DNA of 64,000 bases, taken from Chitinophaga agrisoli. Its GTDB lineage: Bacteria > Bacteroidota > Bacteroidia > Chitinophagales > Chitinophagaceae. Both the position numbers and the translations under genes were made by a program. The DNA is taken from the NCBI RefSeq assembly GCF_008386695.1, contig NZ_VUOC01000004.1, positions 994,327 to 1,058,326 on the forward strand. Reading direction: 5' to 3'. The notes beneath the pieces were generated by a model. The model saw only the letters and a list, made by a program, of their open reading frames with translations, was not told where the DNA came from and searched no databases. Shown in pieces: positions 1 through 7,325 of this stretch. How positions within the stretch are numbered: position 1 is the stretch's first letter; each line of letters opens with the position of its first letter.

Positions 1-342
1 CATACAGCCCAAACCTATAATTGGTACAACCAAACCTTCGCTTCCCAAATTTATTTTCTTCATTACCATACTAACTATTTTAATAGGTCAAAGTTCGCTA
101 AGAACACTTTAATAGCTGTATGCAAAGCCCTGAAAGTTGTATGCAAATCAAGGATCGGCTAAATATGGTTAAGCGAAAAACGCTAAAGATTAAATCTGAT
201 GTTGTCATAGGGATACGCTACTACCTTTTAATAAGCCCCTCCAAAAACCATATTTATAATGCTTATAATTTTTTGCTGACACTTTTTTATATTATTTATT
301 AAGTATATATTTGAAGATGATAATTGTATATATCCCATATTT

Positions 343-807
343 ATGAAACATGTTTTCGTTCTCTTTATACCTTTCTTGTTTACGTTTTGTCACAGTAATA
401 ATGTAACCAGTAGTAAATCAGATGCAATTGTATCCCCAACAGAAACGCCTCCCATTGAAGATACCACTTGGGTGCAAAAGGCGCCCATTCCTCCGGATAG
501 CACCTATTTTGTGATAAATAAAGAGTTTCCATGGTTGGGTGATACCATTCGCAGTTATATACAACTATCAACAAATGAAACGGTGAAGTTATTTGTTAAG
601 GACAGCTCTATTGTGTTTATGTATGATGGGTACGAAAAAACAGATACCAGTGGGTATGTTAGCGTACGATTAGGTGCAGACAGCTTTAACGGAGAAGGTA
701 CAGTATTTACAACAGCTGAATTGATATCAGTCGATATCTTAAGTCGTGAAATAACTGTGTATGATATTGCTACTGATTCCAGCCATCTGTGGGTCAGGCC
801 AGAATAG
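343..807 (+). CDS. Putative lipoprotein, function unknown
   Basis: I do not recognise this 154-residue protein. The N-terminus is a short hydrophobic signal (residues 1-15) ending in a lipobox-like FTFC, so Cys16 is the probable lipidated residue and the protein is likely anchored in an envelope membrane. The rest is a Ser/Thr/Asp-rich linker followed by an alternating hydrophobic pattern that suggests a small beta-rich domain (inference). It stands alone, 535 nt from the next gene's stop-to-start interval being mostly non-coding, and a 50-nt repeat begins 4 nt after its stop. Base composition is AT-rich compared with the genes beyond 19.6 kb. Confidence 0.6.
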   Translation: MKHVFVLFIPFLFTFCHSNNVTSSKSDAIVSPTETPPIEDTTWVQKAPIPPDSTYFVINKEFPWLGDTIRSYIQLSTNETVKLFVKDSSIVFMYDGYEKTDTSGYVSVRLGADSFNGEGTVFTTAELISVDILSREITVYDIATDSSHLWVRPE

Positions 808-810
808 CTC

Positions 811-860
811 AATAGTAGTAATGCCGGTGAACGGAATGCGACGCAACGATGCTAAATAGA
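811..860 (+). repeat. 50-nt dispersed repeat, copy 1
   Basis: This 50-nt segment matches 7121-7170 at 45 of 50 positions. The outer parts TAGTA and TGCTA can pair, with a G.T wobble where the other copy has a C-G pair, so the unit may fold. It directly follows the stop codon of the lipoprotein gene. Confidence 0.75.
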
Positions 861-993
861 AATCCTAATGCTCGATCCATTAAAGTGTGGTATTTCAAGA
901 CATGTGAGATAAAGTATCTATTGTTTTGTCACTCAGTTAAATATTTGATGATAATGTAATTTTAGTTAAAATTATACCTACAAATAGAAACCT

Positions 994-1314
994 ATGTCAG
1001 ATCTCTTTCCTGATATTCAAGGCCCTCTCAGTGATAGCCACCTGAAGGCGCTCCTCCTGATGCACGATTCAAATACAGATGATTTCAAAAAGGTATTTGA
1101 ACTGATTACAGAAGAACAAAGAAAGCAATTTGCAGAGATGCTGAAGAAAACCGCACAGATGAAATGGAAAACCATGAGAAATGAACAGCGCTCTATAAGA
1201 GCAGAGGAGAAAGAAAAACAACGGCAAAATTCACCTCACCCATTTTATGGTAATATGGGAGAACCTGAGAACAGGGAAGAGTACAAAGCAAAATATGGTG
1301 TGTACCCGAATTGA
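994..1314 (+). CDS. Small charged protein, function unknown
   Basis: This 106-residue protein is not recognised. It is strongly hydrophilic and probably helical, with a Lys/Glu/Gln-rich central section (residues about 45-80) that could form a coiled coil, and a Pro/Tyr-containing tail. There is no signal peptide, membrane segment or recognisable motif. It is bounded by non-coding sequence on both sides and is followed at once by a fragment that resembles the right end of the neighbouring island, so it may be remnant cargo of an older element (inference). Confidence 0.5.
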   Translation: MSDLFPDIQGPLSDSHLKALLLMHDSNTDDFKKVFELITEEQRKQFAEMLKKTAQMKWKTMRNEQRSIRAEEKEKQRQNSPHPFYGNMGEPENREEYKAKYGVYPN

Positions 1315-1336
1315 TTGGACACTATTCCATTCAGAC

Positions 1337-1378
1337 TGGTTTGGGGTGGTTTAGCTTTGTAGCCGGCTTTGATACTGT
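1337..1378. repeat. Relict of an island integrase-proximal end
   Basis: Positions 1337-1358 are identical over 22 nt to 19323-19344, and 1365-1378 are identical over 14 nt to 19389-19402. In the intact copy the two blocks are separated by a tRNA terminator hairpin and are followed by the tRNA-Lys 3' end. Here the hairpin is missing and the following sequence (about 1393-1420) only vaguely resembles the tRNA end. This looks like the decayed border of an earlier, related element at the same locus. Confidence 0.65.
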
Positions 1379-1517
1379 TGAATCTTCTTGTTGTGACCCC
1401 ATGGGTGTAAAGTTCGAACTCTTTACTACGACCTGAATATAGATGAGCTGCAGGATGATACTTTACGGGACTTTTACTTTTTTAAGTATGTTTTGGTCAG
1501 ATAATAAAATCCGTCAT

Positions 1518-2078
1518 ATGAAATTCACCATTATTTGTTTTGTTGCCTTATTGGTAACACATAACATTACTGCACAAACTGCACAGGTAAGCTTAAAAAT
1601 TATCCAGGATGGCAAAACCTACCTGCCTGACAAAAACGAAATTCAACTGCAACGAAAGCCATTTGTAGTAGAAGTAACACTGCAAAGTACACCAGGTGTG
1701 TTTGTTAAAGCCGATTTTACAGACAGTATGTACCGACTGAAAGACGATGAGCCGGTACCTGATCTGGAAAAATTATTCAGCGAAACTATGACAGAGGAAA
1801 ATTATAATAAAGACAAAGAAATAGCGATTAGCACGGAGGGTTGGTCAAATTGGTCTTATCAGCCTAAAGAGAAATGGAGTTCTTTTGATAAAGAGGTGAA
1901 AATTGTAAACGACTATACTGTAACTGGCAGTAGAACCGTTCAACAATTTTATACCGATGACCAGCAAACCATAAAAGTGGAAGACATAAAAACGCCGCTG
2001 TACCTGTTTTTTTTAACCACCACCAACGACATGAAAACGGAATTAAAGCGACAAAAAATAAAAATAAGCTGGCGGTAA
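1518..2078 (+). CDS. Exported protein, function unknown
   Basis: The 186-residue protein begins with a classical signal peptide (Met-Lys, a hydrophobic stretch to about residue 17, then an Ala-Gln cleavage region), which is why I start at 1518 rather than at the in-frame ATG at 1443. The mature part has no motif I can name. It contains several aromatic residues (WSNWSY near the middle) and a C-terminal Lys-rich segment, and could be a small periplasmic or surface domain of immunoglobulin-like type (weak inference). No operon partner is visible. The AT-rich composition and position next to the island suggest an accessory gene. Confidence 0.55.
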   Translation: MKFTIICFVALLVTHNITAQTAQVSLKIIQDGKTYLPDKNEIQLQRKPFVVEVTLQSTPGVFVKADFTDSMYRLKDDEPVPDLEKLFSETMTEENYNKDKEIAISTEGWSNWSYQPKEKWSSFDKEVKIVNDYTVTGSRTVQQFYTDDQQTIKVEDIKTPLYLFFLTTTNDMKTELKRQKIKISWR

Positions 2079-2502
2079 AAGTAAATAAAAGCCAAGTGTT
2101 CACTCAACTATGTGGGGTATTGACAGTATCGTTCTTCCTGCCAGTGGGGAAGTAATCTATACACCGCCATGTTGTGAGTGAGGACGTATTAAGGGAGAAA
2201 CTGGCAGCTTCGGAACGGTTTATCACGATTCTGAAGCATCACCGCTAGATGCATTAATAAAAAAGGCAATTGGCATGATTGGATTATGTACATGCTTACA
2301 GCATAATAGAAACTGTACAGCTAACTACAAAAAAATAAGGAGCATGCTTTACTTAAAAGAAGAAAAGGAGAATGCCATAAATTGGCGAAATAAAAGTTAT
2401 GATTGATTCAAATGCCCTTTAGGTACTCGGACTTCCCTTACTACTGGTAATCAACATTTAAAGTTGAAAGTAAAAATAGGAGATAAAGAACAGGAGAACA
2501 AA
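2079..2502. other. Gene-free gap left of the island
   Basis: No credible open frame is present on either strand. The sequence is AT-rich with scattered stops and leads into the hairpin at 2503. I see nothing else in it. Confidence 0.5.
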
Positions 2503-2534
2503 AAAGCCTTCAAATTCAAAGACTTGAAGGCTTT
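2503..2534. terminator. Hairpin terminator next to left att repeat
   Basis: An 11-bp perfect stem (AAAGCCTTCAA with TTGAAGGCTTT) with A and T tracts on its two sides can terminate in both directions. It lies just past the duplicated tRNA-Lys 3' end when read on the minus strand. It is probably the original terminator of the tRNA-Lys gene before the island inserted (inference). Confidence 0.65.
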
Positions 2535-2545
2535 CTATTTTTTCT

Positions 2546-2562
2546 GTGATCCCGCTGGGACT
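2546..2562. repeat. Left attachment repeat of the island
   Basis: The 17 nt GTGATCCCGCTGGGACT are identical to 19417-19433, which cover the 3' end of the tRNA-Lys gene (acceptor and part of the T arm, read on the minus strand). A one-base indel just outside the repeat still leaves a TTCT match on both sides. Similarity stops at 2562, as expected for the displaced 3' tRNA fragment at the distal border of a tRNA-integrated element. Confidence 0.85.
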
Positions 2563-2610
2563 ACGACAAGTACCTCAAACGCCTTATATATCGCTGATTT
2601 CCAGAGATTG

Positions 2611-2630
2611 AAAAGGTTACGTAACCTTTT
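2611..2630. repeat. 20-bp perfect palindrome near left border
   Basis: AAAAGGTTACGTAACCTTTT is perfectly self-complementary and is followed by TCG. Its right half with the next three bases resembles the right arm of the inverted repeat at 19295-19309 near the other border. It could be a recombinase arm-binding site or a terminator. Confidence 0.55.
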
Positions 2631-2911
2631 TCGTCACCTTCTCGATTAGCTTACTTTAGTTGTATTTTAAAGAACTTTAACTATCACAAAGGTACGAAAA
2701 ATGTACGTCAAAGTAAGGCAAATCAGTATATATGATATTAATTGTCAGTAAGATAAGATGGTATTGGAGATGGAAGTCTCATCCGCTTTTCAAGCGCTAA
2801 TTAATTAGCCGGAGTTTTTCCATGCCAGCCCCTTACCAGCTAGAACTTCCCCGTCCCTTTATGTGCCAGAACACTCTAAACGCGCTTTAAACAGGAAGAT
2901 GATACGATGTA

Positions 2912-3226
2912 CTAATGCACCAAAAAACAGGTTATTTCCTCTTCTTTTAGCCCAGCGAACTGACAAAATTCTGTGATGGTTACAAACTGTCCCGGCTTCT
3001 TCCCATAAATTTTACGGATACGCTGCAAGAGCAGACGAGCTGTCCGCCCCTTTCGACCGGTGATATTTTCTACATCACGGGCATAAATCACTATGCGATT
3101 TGGGATCAATTTCTTCATTATCGGCATAAACGGCATGCGAATTTTTCTCGTTAAAAATGCCGGCGTAGCTTGATGTGGTAATTGCAAATTTACAACATCC
3201 TGCGCAGATGTAAGCCTAACGGGCAT
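2912..3226 (-). CDS. Conserved small basic protein, function unknown
   Basis: The core, starting near the Met at 3118 (residue 37 of this frame), reads as a compact basic domain with the motif IPNRIVIYARDVENITGRKG followed by RTARxLLxRIR. I recall this pattern from uncharacterised Bacteroidota proteins but can give it no family name. The first 36 residues look less protein-like, so the true start may be 3136 or 3118. It is divergent from the 266-residue gene at 3268 with about 40 nt between, suggesting a shared control region. The helix-rich basic character would fit nucleic-acid binding (inference only). Confidence 0.6.
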   Translation of the reverse strand: MPVRLTSAQDVVNLQLPHQATPAFLTRKIRMPFMPIMKKLIPNRIVIYARDVENITGRKGRTARLLLQRIRKIYGKKPGQFVTITEFCQFAGLKEEEITCFLVH

Positions 3227-3267
3227 GGCTACGTAAACTGCCTTATTTCAAATAAAATTGTATTAAG

Positions 3268-4068
3268 ATGGCAAAGCAAACAGGGATTTTACCCTTAGAA
3301 GGTACCATTGGAAATGTAACCTTCTATAAAACGAAGGCAGGGTACCTGGCAAGACAGAAAGGTGGCGTAGATGGTCGCCGTATTGCAACGGATCCTGCCT
3401 TCCAGCGCACCCGTGAAAACGGTAGTGAGTTTGGCAGGGCAGGAAAGGCCAGCAAACTGTTACGCACGGCATTCCGGGCGTTGCTGTTGACGGCAAGCGA
3501 CAGTTATCTGGCCAGCCGGCTAACGGCAGCAATGGTGAAGGTGATCCGTGCGGATGCTACCAATGTCCGCGGACAACGTAATGTGATCGATGGAGAGGCG
3601 GAGCTGCTGAGCGGCTTTGAATTTAATCCGGCGGGACGCCTGGGCGGCACTCTTTATGCTCCCTTTACGCCAGCAATTAACCGCGTATCCGGTGCGCTGA
3701 CTGTGTTTATACCTCCTTTCATACCAGTTAATATGCTGGCAGCTCCTGCAGGCGCTACCCACTTTAAAATTGTGGCGGCCGGCGCTGAGGTGAACTTTGA
3801 GGCAGACCAGTTTGTGTATGGTGCCGCTGCCAGTGAGCAGCTGGAGATCAATGCCACCGCTACGGCTGAACTGAACTTGTCCATTGAAGTCACTCCAAAC
3901 AGCACAAATCCGCTGTTTGTTGTCCTGGGCATTGAGTTCTACCAGCAGGTAAACGGTTCGCTGTATAGCCTTAAAAATGGTGCCTACAATGCCCTGGCTA
4001 TTGTGATGGTATCAGGTGCTACGGCTATAGCTGAAGGGACGCCTCCCGCAACTCCTCCGGCTCCCTGA
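3268..4068 (+). CDS. Conserved Bacteroidota protein, function unknown
   Basis: The 266-residue protein starts MAKQTGILPLEGTIGNVTFY and carries a striking Gly/Arg-rich block (RIATDPAFQRTRENGSEFGR, residues about 39-58) followed by GKASKLLRTAFR. I recall this N-terminal block as widely conserved in uncharacterised proteins of Bacteroidota accessory regions. The C-terminal half (from about residue 110) is a hydrophobic, beta-rich segment with Ala/Pro ending. There is no signal peptide. The next gene (small membrane protein) follows 57 nt later on the same strand, and a small basic protein is divergent upstream. The role is unknown; a phage-like structural or assembly component is one possibility. 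Confidence 0.75.
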   Translation: MAKQTGILPLEGTIGNVTFYKTKAGYLARQKGGVDGRRIATDPAFQRTRENGSEFGRAGKASKLLRTAFRALLLTASDSYLASRLTAAMVKVIRADATNVRGQRNVIDGEAELLSGFEFNPAGRLGGTLYAPFTPAINRVSGALTVFIPPFIPVNMLAAPAGATHFKIVAAGAEVNFEADQFVYGAAASEQLEINATATAELNLSIEVTPNSTNPLFVVLGIEFYQQVNGSLYSLKNGAYNALAIVMVSGATAIAEGTPPATPPAP

Positions 4069-4125
4069 TGGGGATCCGCTGGTAGGCTCTAAGGGATGTA
4101 TTTTTTAACAATTAAAAAAGTGCAT

Positions 4126-4344
4126 ATGAAATTAACGGATCGGTTATTGGCGCCCACTCCACCTTTCTTTGCGAAGGTTCGGAATATAGGGCTCATCCTG
4201 ACTGCTGTTAGTTCCGCAGTCCTCGGATTACCCGTCCTGGCGGCGTTGCCGGCCATTATAGGGAAAGTGGCTGCTTACCTGGCTGTCGCAGGTACGGTGA
4301 TGAGTGGTGTAAGCCAGACAGCAGTTGACACTGACGCTGATTAG
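4126..4344 (+). CDS. Small hydrophobic membrane protein, unknown
   Basis: The 72-residue protein starts at MKLTDRLLAPTPPFF, chosen because this N-terminus is the one I recall in related uncharacterised proteins; an upstream in-frame ATG at 4096 adds ten unconvincing residues. It has an amphipathic Pro-containing head, then two hydrophobic stretches (about residues 22-41 and 46-62) separated by a short Lys-containing turn, and an acidic tail. The size and topology resemble small holin-like or scaffold membrane proteins, but I see no holin motif. It follows the 266-residue gene and precedes a strong terminator, so the two probably form one transcript. Confidence 0.7.
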   Translation: MKLTDRLLAPTPPFFAKVRNIGLILTAVSSAVLGLPVLAALPAIIGKVAAYLAVAGTVMSGVSQTAVDTDAD

Positions 4345-4400
4345 TGTTTATCAGAATAGTTTCCGGCGAGGGTGTGGTTACCTTCGGATGTTTGGTGTAA

Positions 4401-4427
4401 GGGCCTCCGCATATGCGGGGGCCTTTT
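4401..4427. terminator. Bidirectional hairpin terminator
   Basis: A stem formed by GGCCTCCGCAT and ATGCGGGGGCC (one wobble) is followed by TTTTT. It separates the convergent genes ending at 4344 and 4432. Confidence 0.85.
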
Positions 4428-4431
4428 TATT

Positions 4432-4770
4432 CTACCCCAGTAGTGATTGTAATTTAGCTTTAATAAGAAATGCCTCCATCACGGCGAGTAAATGAGCTTG
4501 ATCATCGGGATGCAGCTGATTGAATTGTTGCAGCTGAGCAGGGAGCTCACCGGTTAATTCATTACCAGGGCTTGCGATGCCATTTACGAGGTAATCCAAT
4601 GAGGTATTTAGTGCCTTTGCGAATTTGGCGGCGATATCGATGGAAGGAGTTGGTACTCCTCGTTCATATTTGCTTACTATGTCACCGCTGTATCCTACAA
4701 GTATGCCTAACTCGGCCTGAGTCATCTTTTTAAGTTTGCGGACAATAGCTACACGTTCGCCGAAGGTCAT
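4432..4770 (-). CDS. XRE-family transcriptional regulator
   Basis: Residues 1-60 of this 112-residue protein form a classical helix-turn-helix of the XRE/Cro type: FGERVAIVRKLKKMTQAELG, then the recognition helix around GDIVSKYERG, then the closing LNTSLDYLVNG. The remaining 50 residues are a Gln/Leu-rich helix likely to dimerise. It is divergent from the SymE-like gene; the 221-nt gap between them contains an AT-rich palindrome beside that gene's promoter, so repression of both genes by this protein is likely (inference). Regulators of this size are common beside toxin or phage lysogeny genes. Confidence 0.88.
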   Translation of the reverse strand: MTFGERVAIVRKLKKMTQAELGILVGYSGDIVSKYERGVPTPSIDIAAKFAKALNTSLDYLVNGIASPGNELTGELPAQLQQFNQLHPDDQAHLLAVMEAFLIKAKLQSLLG

Positions 4771-4964
4771 AACAGGATATTGGGTTATCAGGTTAATTAA
4801 AGTAAAATTTCAATTGCTAATCTACCAACAATTTATTGAATTACAGACGTATTAGCATATTGAACAATATTATTTAGCAATATCATACTACATAAATGAC
4901 TTATATATAGTATAAATATGCCAAAAAAAGCCTTACTATGCTTTTCCAATACTGGTATAATCGT

Positions 4965-4986
4965 TATATTTGTAGTATAATTATAC
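4965..4986 (+). promoter_or_regulatory. Promoter -7 element with palindromic operator
   Basis: TATATTTG at 4965-4972 fits the Bacteroidota -7 consensus TAnnTTTG, and a T-rich -33-like patch lies near 4942. GTATAATTATAC (4975-4986) immediately follows and is a perfect 12-bp palindrome, ending 5 nt before the SymE-like start codon. A related AGTATAAATA occurs at 4909-4918. Binding here would block transcription start. Confidence 0.65.
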
Positions 4987-4991
4987 CATTT

Positions 4992-5267
4992 ATGAAAACT
5001 GATTTCAAGTCTCGTGAGTTGTCGATATCTTATATGCCCGGCAGCTCCAATCACTCCCCGTTTATACGATTATCAGGTCAGTGGCTGCAAAAGGCAGGCT
5101 TTAGTATTGGTGATAAGGTAATTGTGAACGTAGAGCATGAACATATAGTAATAAAGCGGGTGATGCCGGCTGCACCGCCGAAACCAATTAACTTTAAGAC
5201 GAAGAAACGCGGAAAGCGCGTGATGCAGGATATTCAGCGAAATTGCCCGGTATTAGGGCTTTGTTAA
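4992..5267 (+). CDS. SymE-like AbrB-fold protein (putative toxin)
   Basis: The 91-residue protein has the SymE signature in residues about 23-53: PFIRLSGQWLQKAGFSIGDK followed by VIVNVEHEHIVIK, the swapped-hairpin AbrB-like fold of the SymE family. SymE in E. coli is an SOS-induced toxin associated with DNA or RNA binding and controlled by an antisense RNA. The 4992 start is preferred over 4938 because the promoter and operator fall between them. The C-terminal 35 residues are basic (KTKKRGKR), consistent with nucleic-acid binding. It is divergent from the XRE regulator. Many Bacteroidota SymE relatives are of unproven toxicity. Confidence 0.75.
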   Translation: MKTDFKSRELSISYMPGSSNHSPFIRLSGQWLQKAGFSIGDKVIVNVEHEHIVIKRVMPAAPPKPINFKTKKRGKRVMQDIQRNCPVLGLC

Positions 5268-5276
5268 CCCTTTATT

Positions 5277-5324
5277 GTTAACCCACGGCGGTCGGAAGGC
5301 TATAGCTGGCCGCCCGTGGTTAAC
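5277..5324. terminator. Long hairpin after the SymE-like gene
   Basis: GTTAACCCACGGCGG and CCGCCCGTGGTTAAC form a near-perfect 14-15 bp stem around an 18-nt loop, starting 10 nt after the SymE-like stop. There is no following T tract, so it may be a structural or processing hairpin instead of an intrinsic terminator. Confidence 0.55.
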
Positions 5325-5379
5325 GGTTGTCATGTTTTCCCAGCTTCATTTTTTAACCCCCTTTCCTTTTTGTAATTTT

Positions 5380-5832
5380 ATGGTAGTGTATACAGATACG
5401 TCTGTTATAGGCGGCTGCTTTGATCCTGAGTTTATGGAGCACAGCCAGGCGCTTTTCAAGGAATTTAAGACCGGCCTTAAAATACTACAGCTGTCGGACC
5501 TGGTGTTACTGGAGCTGCAGGAAGCTGGTAAAGATGTGATGGCTCAATTAGCAGAGGTGCCCCGGTGTTATAAGATAGAGGTAAAAAGTACCGTGAAGGC
5601 TGTAAGGCTGGCTAAAACATATATCGCGGAGGGGGCGCTGAGTAATAAGAGTTACAACGATGCCTTGCATATTGCCTTAGCTACCCTCCATAGTGCGGAC
5701 GTGCTGGCATCCTGGAATTTTAAGCACATTGTAAACCTCGACCGGATTAAACTATATAACGCCATTAATACCCGTATGGGATACCGGATTATTGAGATCA
5801 GGACGCCCCGGGAGATTCTAAAGTCTGTATAA
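5380..5832 (+). CDS. PIN-domain ribonuclease, putative toxin
   Basis: This 150-residue protein has the PIN-fold signature: the first acidic residue in VVYTDTSVIGG (Asp6), a central helical part, a second acidic cluster in NDALHIALATLH, and the closing WNFKHIVNLDRI strand. PIN proteins are Mg-dependent single-strand ribonucleases, often VapC-type toxins. The start at 5380 is chosen because the domain begins two residues later; the upstream in-frame ATGs add an unrelated leader overlapping the preceding hairpin. A 49-codon gene follows after one nucleotide, matching the toxin and small-partner layout I recall in other Bacteroidota genomes. No conventional antitoxin precedes it. Confidence 0.85.
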   Translation: MVVYTDTSVIGGCFDPEFMEHSQALFKEFKTGLKILQLSDLVLLELQEAGKDVMAQLAEVPRCYKIEVKSTVKAVRLAKTYIAEGALSNKSYNDALHIALATLHSADVLASWNFKHIVNLDRIKLYNAINTRMGYRIIEIRTPREILKSV

Positions 5833-5833
5833 G

Positions 5834-5983
5834 ATGAGAAAAGGTAAAAAATATGATGCTGTCGCCGCGGTACGGAAGGTACGCGAGAAGTTAAGCGTAA
5901 AGTACTGGGACAGGCCAGATCTGTTATTAAAGGATCTGAAGGCAGCCATGCAAAAATATCATAGTGAAATGCAGGGACGTTAG
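5834..5983 (+). CDS. 49-residue partner of PIN toxin (antitoxin?)
   Basis: The small protein begins MRKGKKYDAVAAVRKVREKL and continues with a second helix (DRPDLLLKDLKAAMQKYH). It is highly charged and helical, lacks a DNA-binding motif that I can identify, and starts one nucleotide after the toxin stop codon, so the two are translationally linked. Short helical partners that wrap PIN toxins are typical antitoxins, but the order toxin-then-antitoxin is reversed relative to classical vapBC. A hairpin terminator follows at 6006. Antitoxin function is inference. Confidence 0.72.
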   Translation: MRKGKKYDAVAAVRKVREKLSVKYWDRPDLLLKDLKAAMQKYHSEMQGR

Positions 5984-6005
5984 TTCCTGTATACACATTA
6001 ATTGA

Positions 6006-6031
6006 AGGTCGGGCATTACTGGCCCCGACCT
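6006..6031. terminator. Hairpin between convergent genes
   Basis: AGGTCGGG and CCCGACCT form an 8-bp GC-rich stem followed by TGTT on the plus strand. It sits between the PIN operon and the convergent zinc-ribbon gene, and could end both transcripts. Confidence 0.6.
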
Positions 6032-6032
6032 G

Positions 6033-6251
6033 TTAACCACAATGTATGAGCCGCCTCATATTCTCCCTCATTTCCACCCGCTGGGTTTCATCTTGTATTA
6101 ATAAGAGATCGTGCTGCAGTGTGCTAAATGCACATTTATTGCAGTGACAATCAAGCCTCGGCGAATAATTGAACCCTATGCCGCAGATAATGCAAAAGAA
6201 CTCCCCGAAATAAACGTTGATTGAGGACTTATGATACCAGAACAATTTCAT
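6033..6251 (-). CDS. Small zinc-ribbon-like protein
   Basis: The 72-residue protein starts at MKLFWYHKSSINVYFGEFFC; upstream in-frame residues are hydrophobic but unconvincing, so 6251 is preferred over 6335. Two cysteine pairs, CIIC near residue 20 and the CHCNKC cluster near residue 38, are spaced as in a compact zinc ribbon. The C-terminal half is a charged helix with REN-MRR. I recall similar short proteins in Bacteroidota accessory DNA but know no function. It could bind nucleic acid or protein. It lies just before the GC-rich segment, on the minus strand. Confidence 0.6.
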   Translation of the reverse strand: MKLFWYHKSSINVYFGEFFCIICGIGFNYSPRLDCHCNKCAFSTLQHDLLLIQDETQRVEMRENMRRLIHCG

Positions 6252-6359
6252 AATAAAAGGTTTTGTTGGTGAAAAAATGACAAGCAGCAAAAAACAGCTT
6301 AGCGACCAGCCATTTGCGGCGTATGCCCAGGCCAAAAGGAACGCGGAATAAATGCGTGG

Positions 6360-7120
6360 ATTGATCTGGCTGATGGCTTGATGACGCTGGTGCAGGATAT
6401 GTGGTTGAGAGTTAGTACTAAAGCTTTATGCCGAACCTTTTGGCGGCTTTGTGCGCGGGCACGCCGCAATAAATTTGCGATGCTGTTTTTTGCCTGTAGG
6501 TAAGGATATGCTGATCCTTCCAGAGTTGATATATTTTAGCTTTCAGTCTGCGCTAAGGTTGTTCGTCGGTTGATGGATCAGGGGATGATGCTGGGTAGCT
6601 ATGATCTGTCGCTTAATAGGATTCCCGCCGCCCCCCGCCATCGCTGCCCCGGCCGCAGGACCAGGAGCGTGAGCCGCTGGGGAGGCATGGTGCGGGGGGC
6701 GGCGAGCGCGGGGGACTGCAGGCCGCGCCTTCGACCTCAGTGTAGCCGGGAGCGGAGCGGACGGCAGATCAAAAAGAGAAAGGCCGGGGCAGCAAGGCGG
6801 GTGGCGGACGAATATGGGCAGCGGTCGGATGGCAAAAGGCCGGATAAAATTGGAGGACATTTTTTGAAAGCCCACAAGGCCTTTGCCAGACGCCGGTAGC
6901 TGCCCGAACGGAGGGAGCGGCAGTTGCAAGCCGCGTGACAGGTGGCGCCGACGAAGGAGGCGCAGGCGTAGGCGCGTGGAGCGATGTGGAGCGAAGCGAA
7001 ACAGAGCGGAACGCGACTTAAGCCGGCACCTGGCGCGTCGGGTTGCCTGCCGTGACCGCAGTGAGACCGCTTTCCCGGTTAGTTGAGGAATGGTGATGGA
7101 GATGGGAAGAGGGACTGCTT
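6360..7120. other. GC-rich, possibly structured segment without a gene
   Basis: Composition changes abruptly from AT-rich to extremely GC-rich between about 6625 and 7080. Open frames here encode only Arg/Pro/Gly-rich sequence on several strands at once, the mark of GC-biased non-coding DNA. A 13-bp perfect inverted repeat (6626-6638 with 6692-6704) encloses a 53-nt loop, and purine-rich GGAGCG/GAGCGAAGCG motifs repeat between 6960 and 7020. A structured RNA, a transfer origin or the decayed end of a GC-rich gene are all possible. Confidence 0.5.
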
Positions 7121-7170
7121 AATAGTAGCAATGCGGATGAACGGAGTGCGACGCAACGATGCTAAATAGT
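7121..7170 (+). repeat. 50-nt dispersed repeat, copy 2
   Basis: It matches 811-860 at 45 of 50 positions. In this copy AATAGTAG occurs at both ends (7121-7128 and 7165-7172), giving a 44-nt period, and TAGCA/TGCTA plus GCG/CGC can pair to form a stem. It closes the GC-rich segment and is about 155 nt upstream of the next gene. Confidence 0.78.
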
Positions 7171-7325
7171 AGCACTGAAGCCGGATCACGAGATCTATAA
7201 TTATTACGCACCTTGGCTTCTATATCAGTGTTTTGGGCATTTGTTTACTTATATTTAGATTTATAATAGATTTCAGAAAAACGGAGTATTTAAAAATAAG
7301 CAGAGAATAGTTTAAATTATATGTA

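Noticed and set aside
120-302. 60-codon plus-strand frame
   Set aside because: AT-rich sequence giving a Lys/Ile/Tyr-rich product with no motif or clear promoter.
6543-7086. Three long Arg/Pro-rich frames on both strands
   Set aside because: They overlap each other on opposite strands and reflect GC-rich composition; none has a domain or plausible start context.
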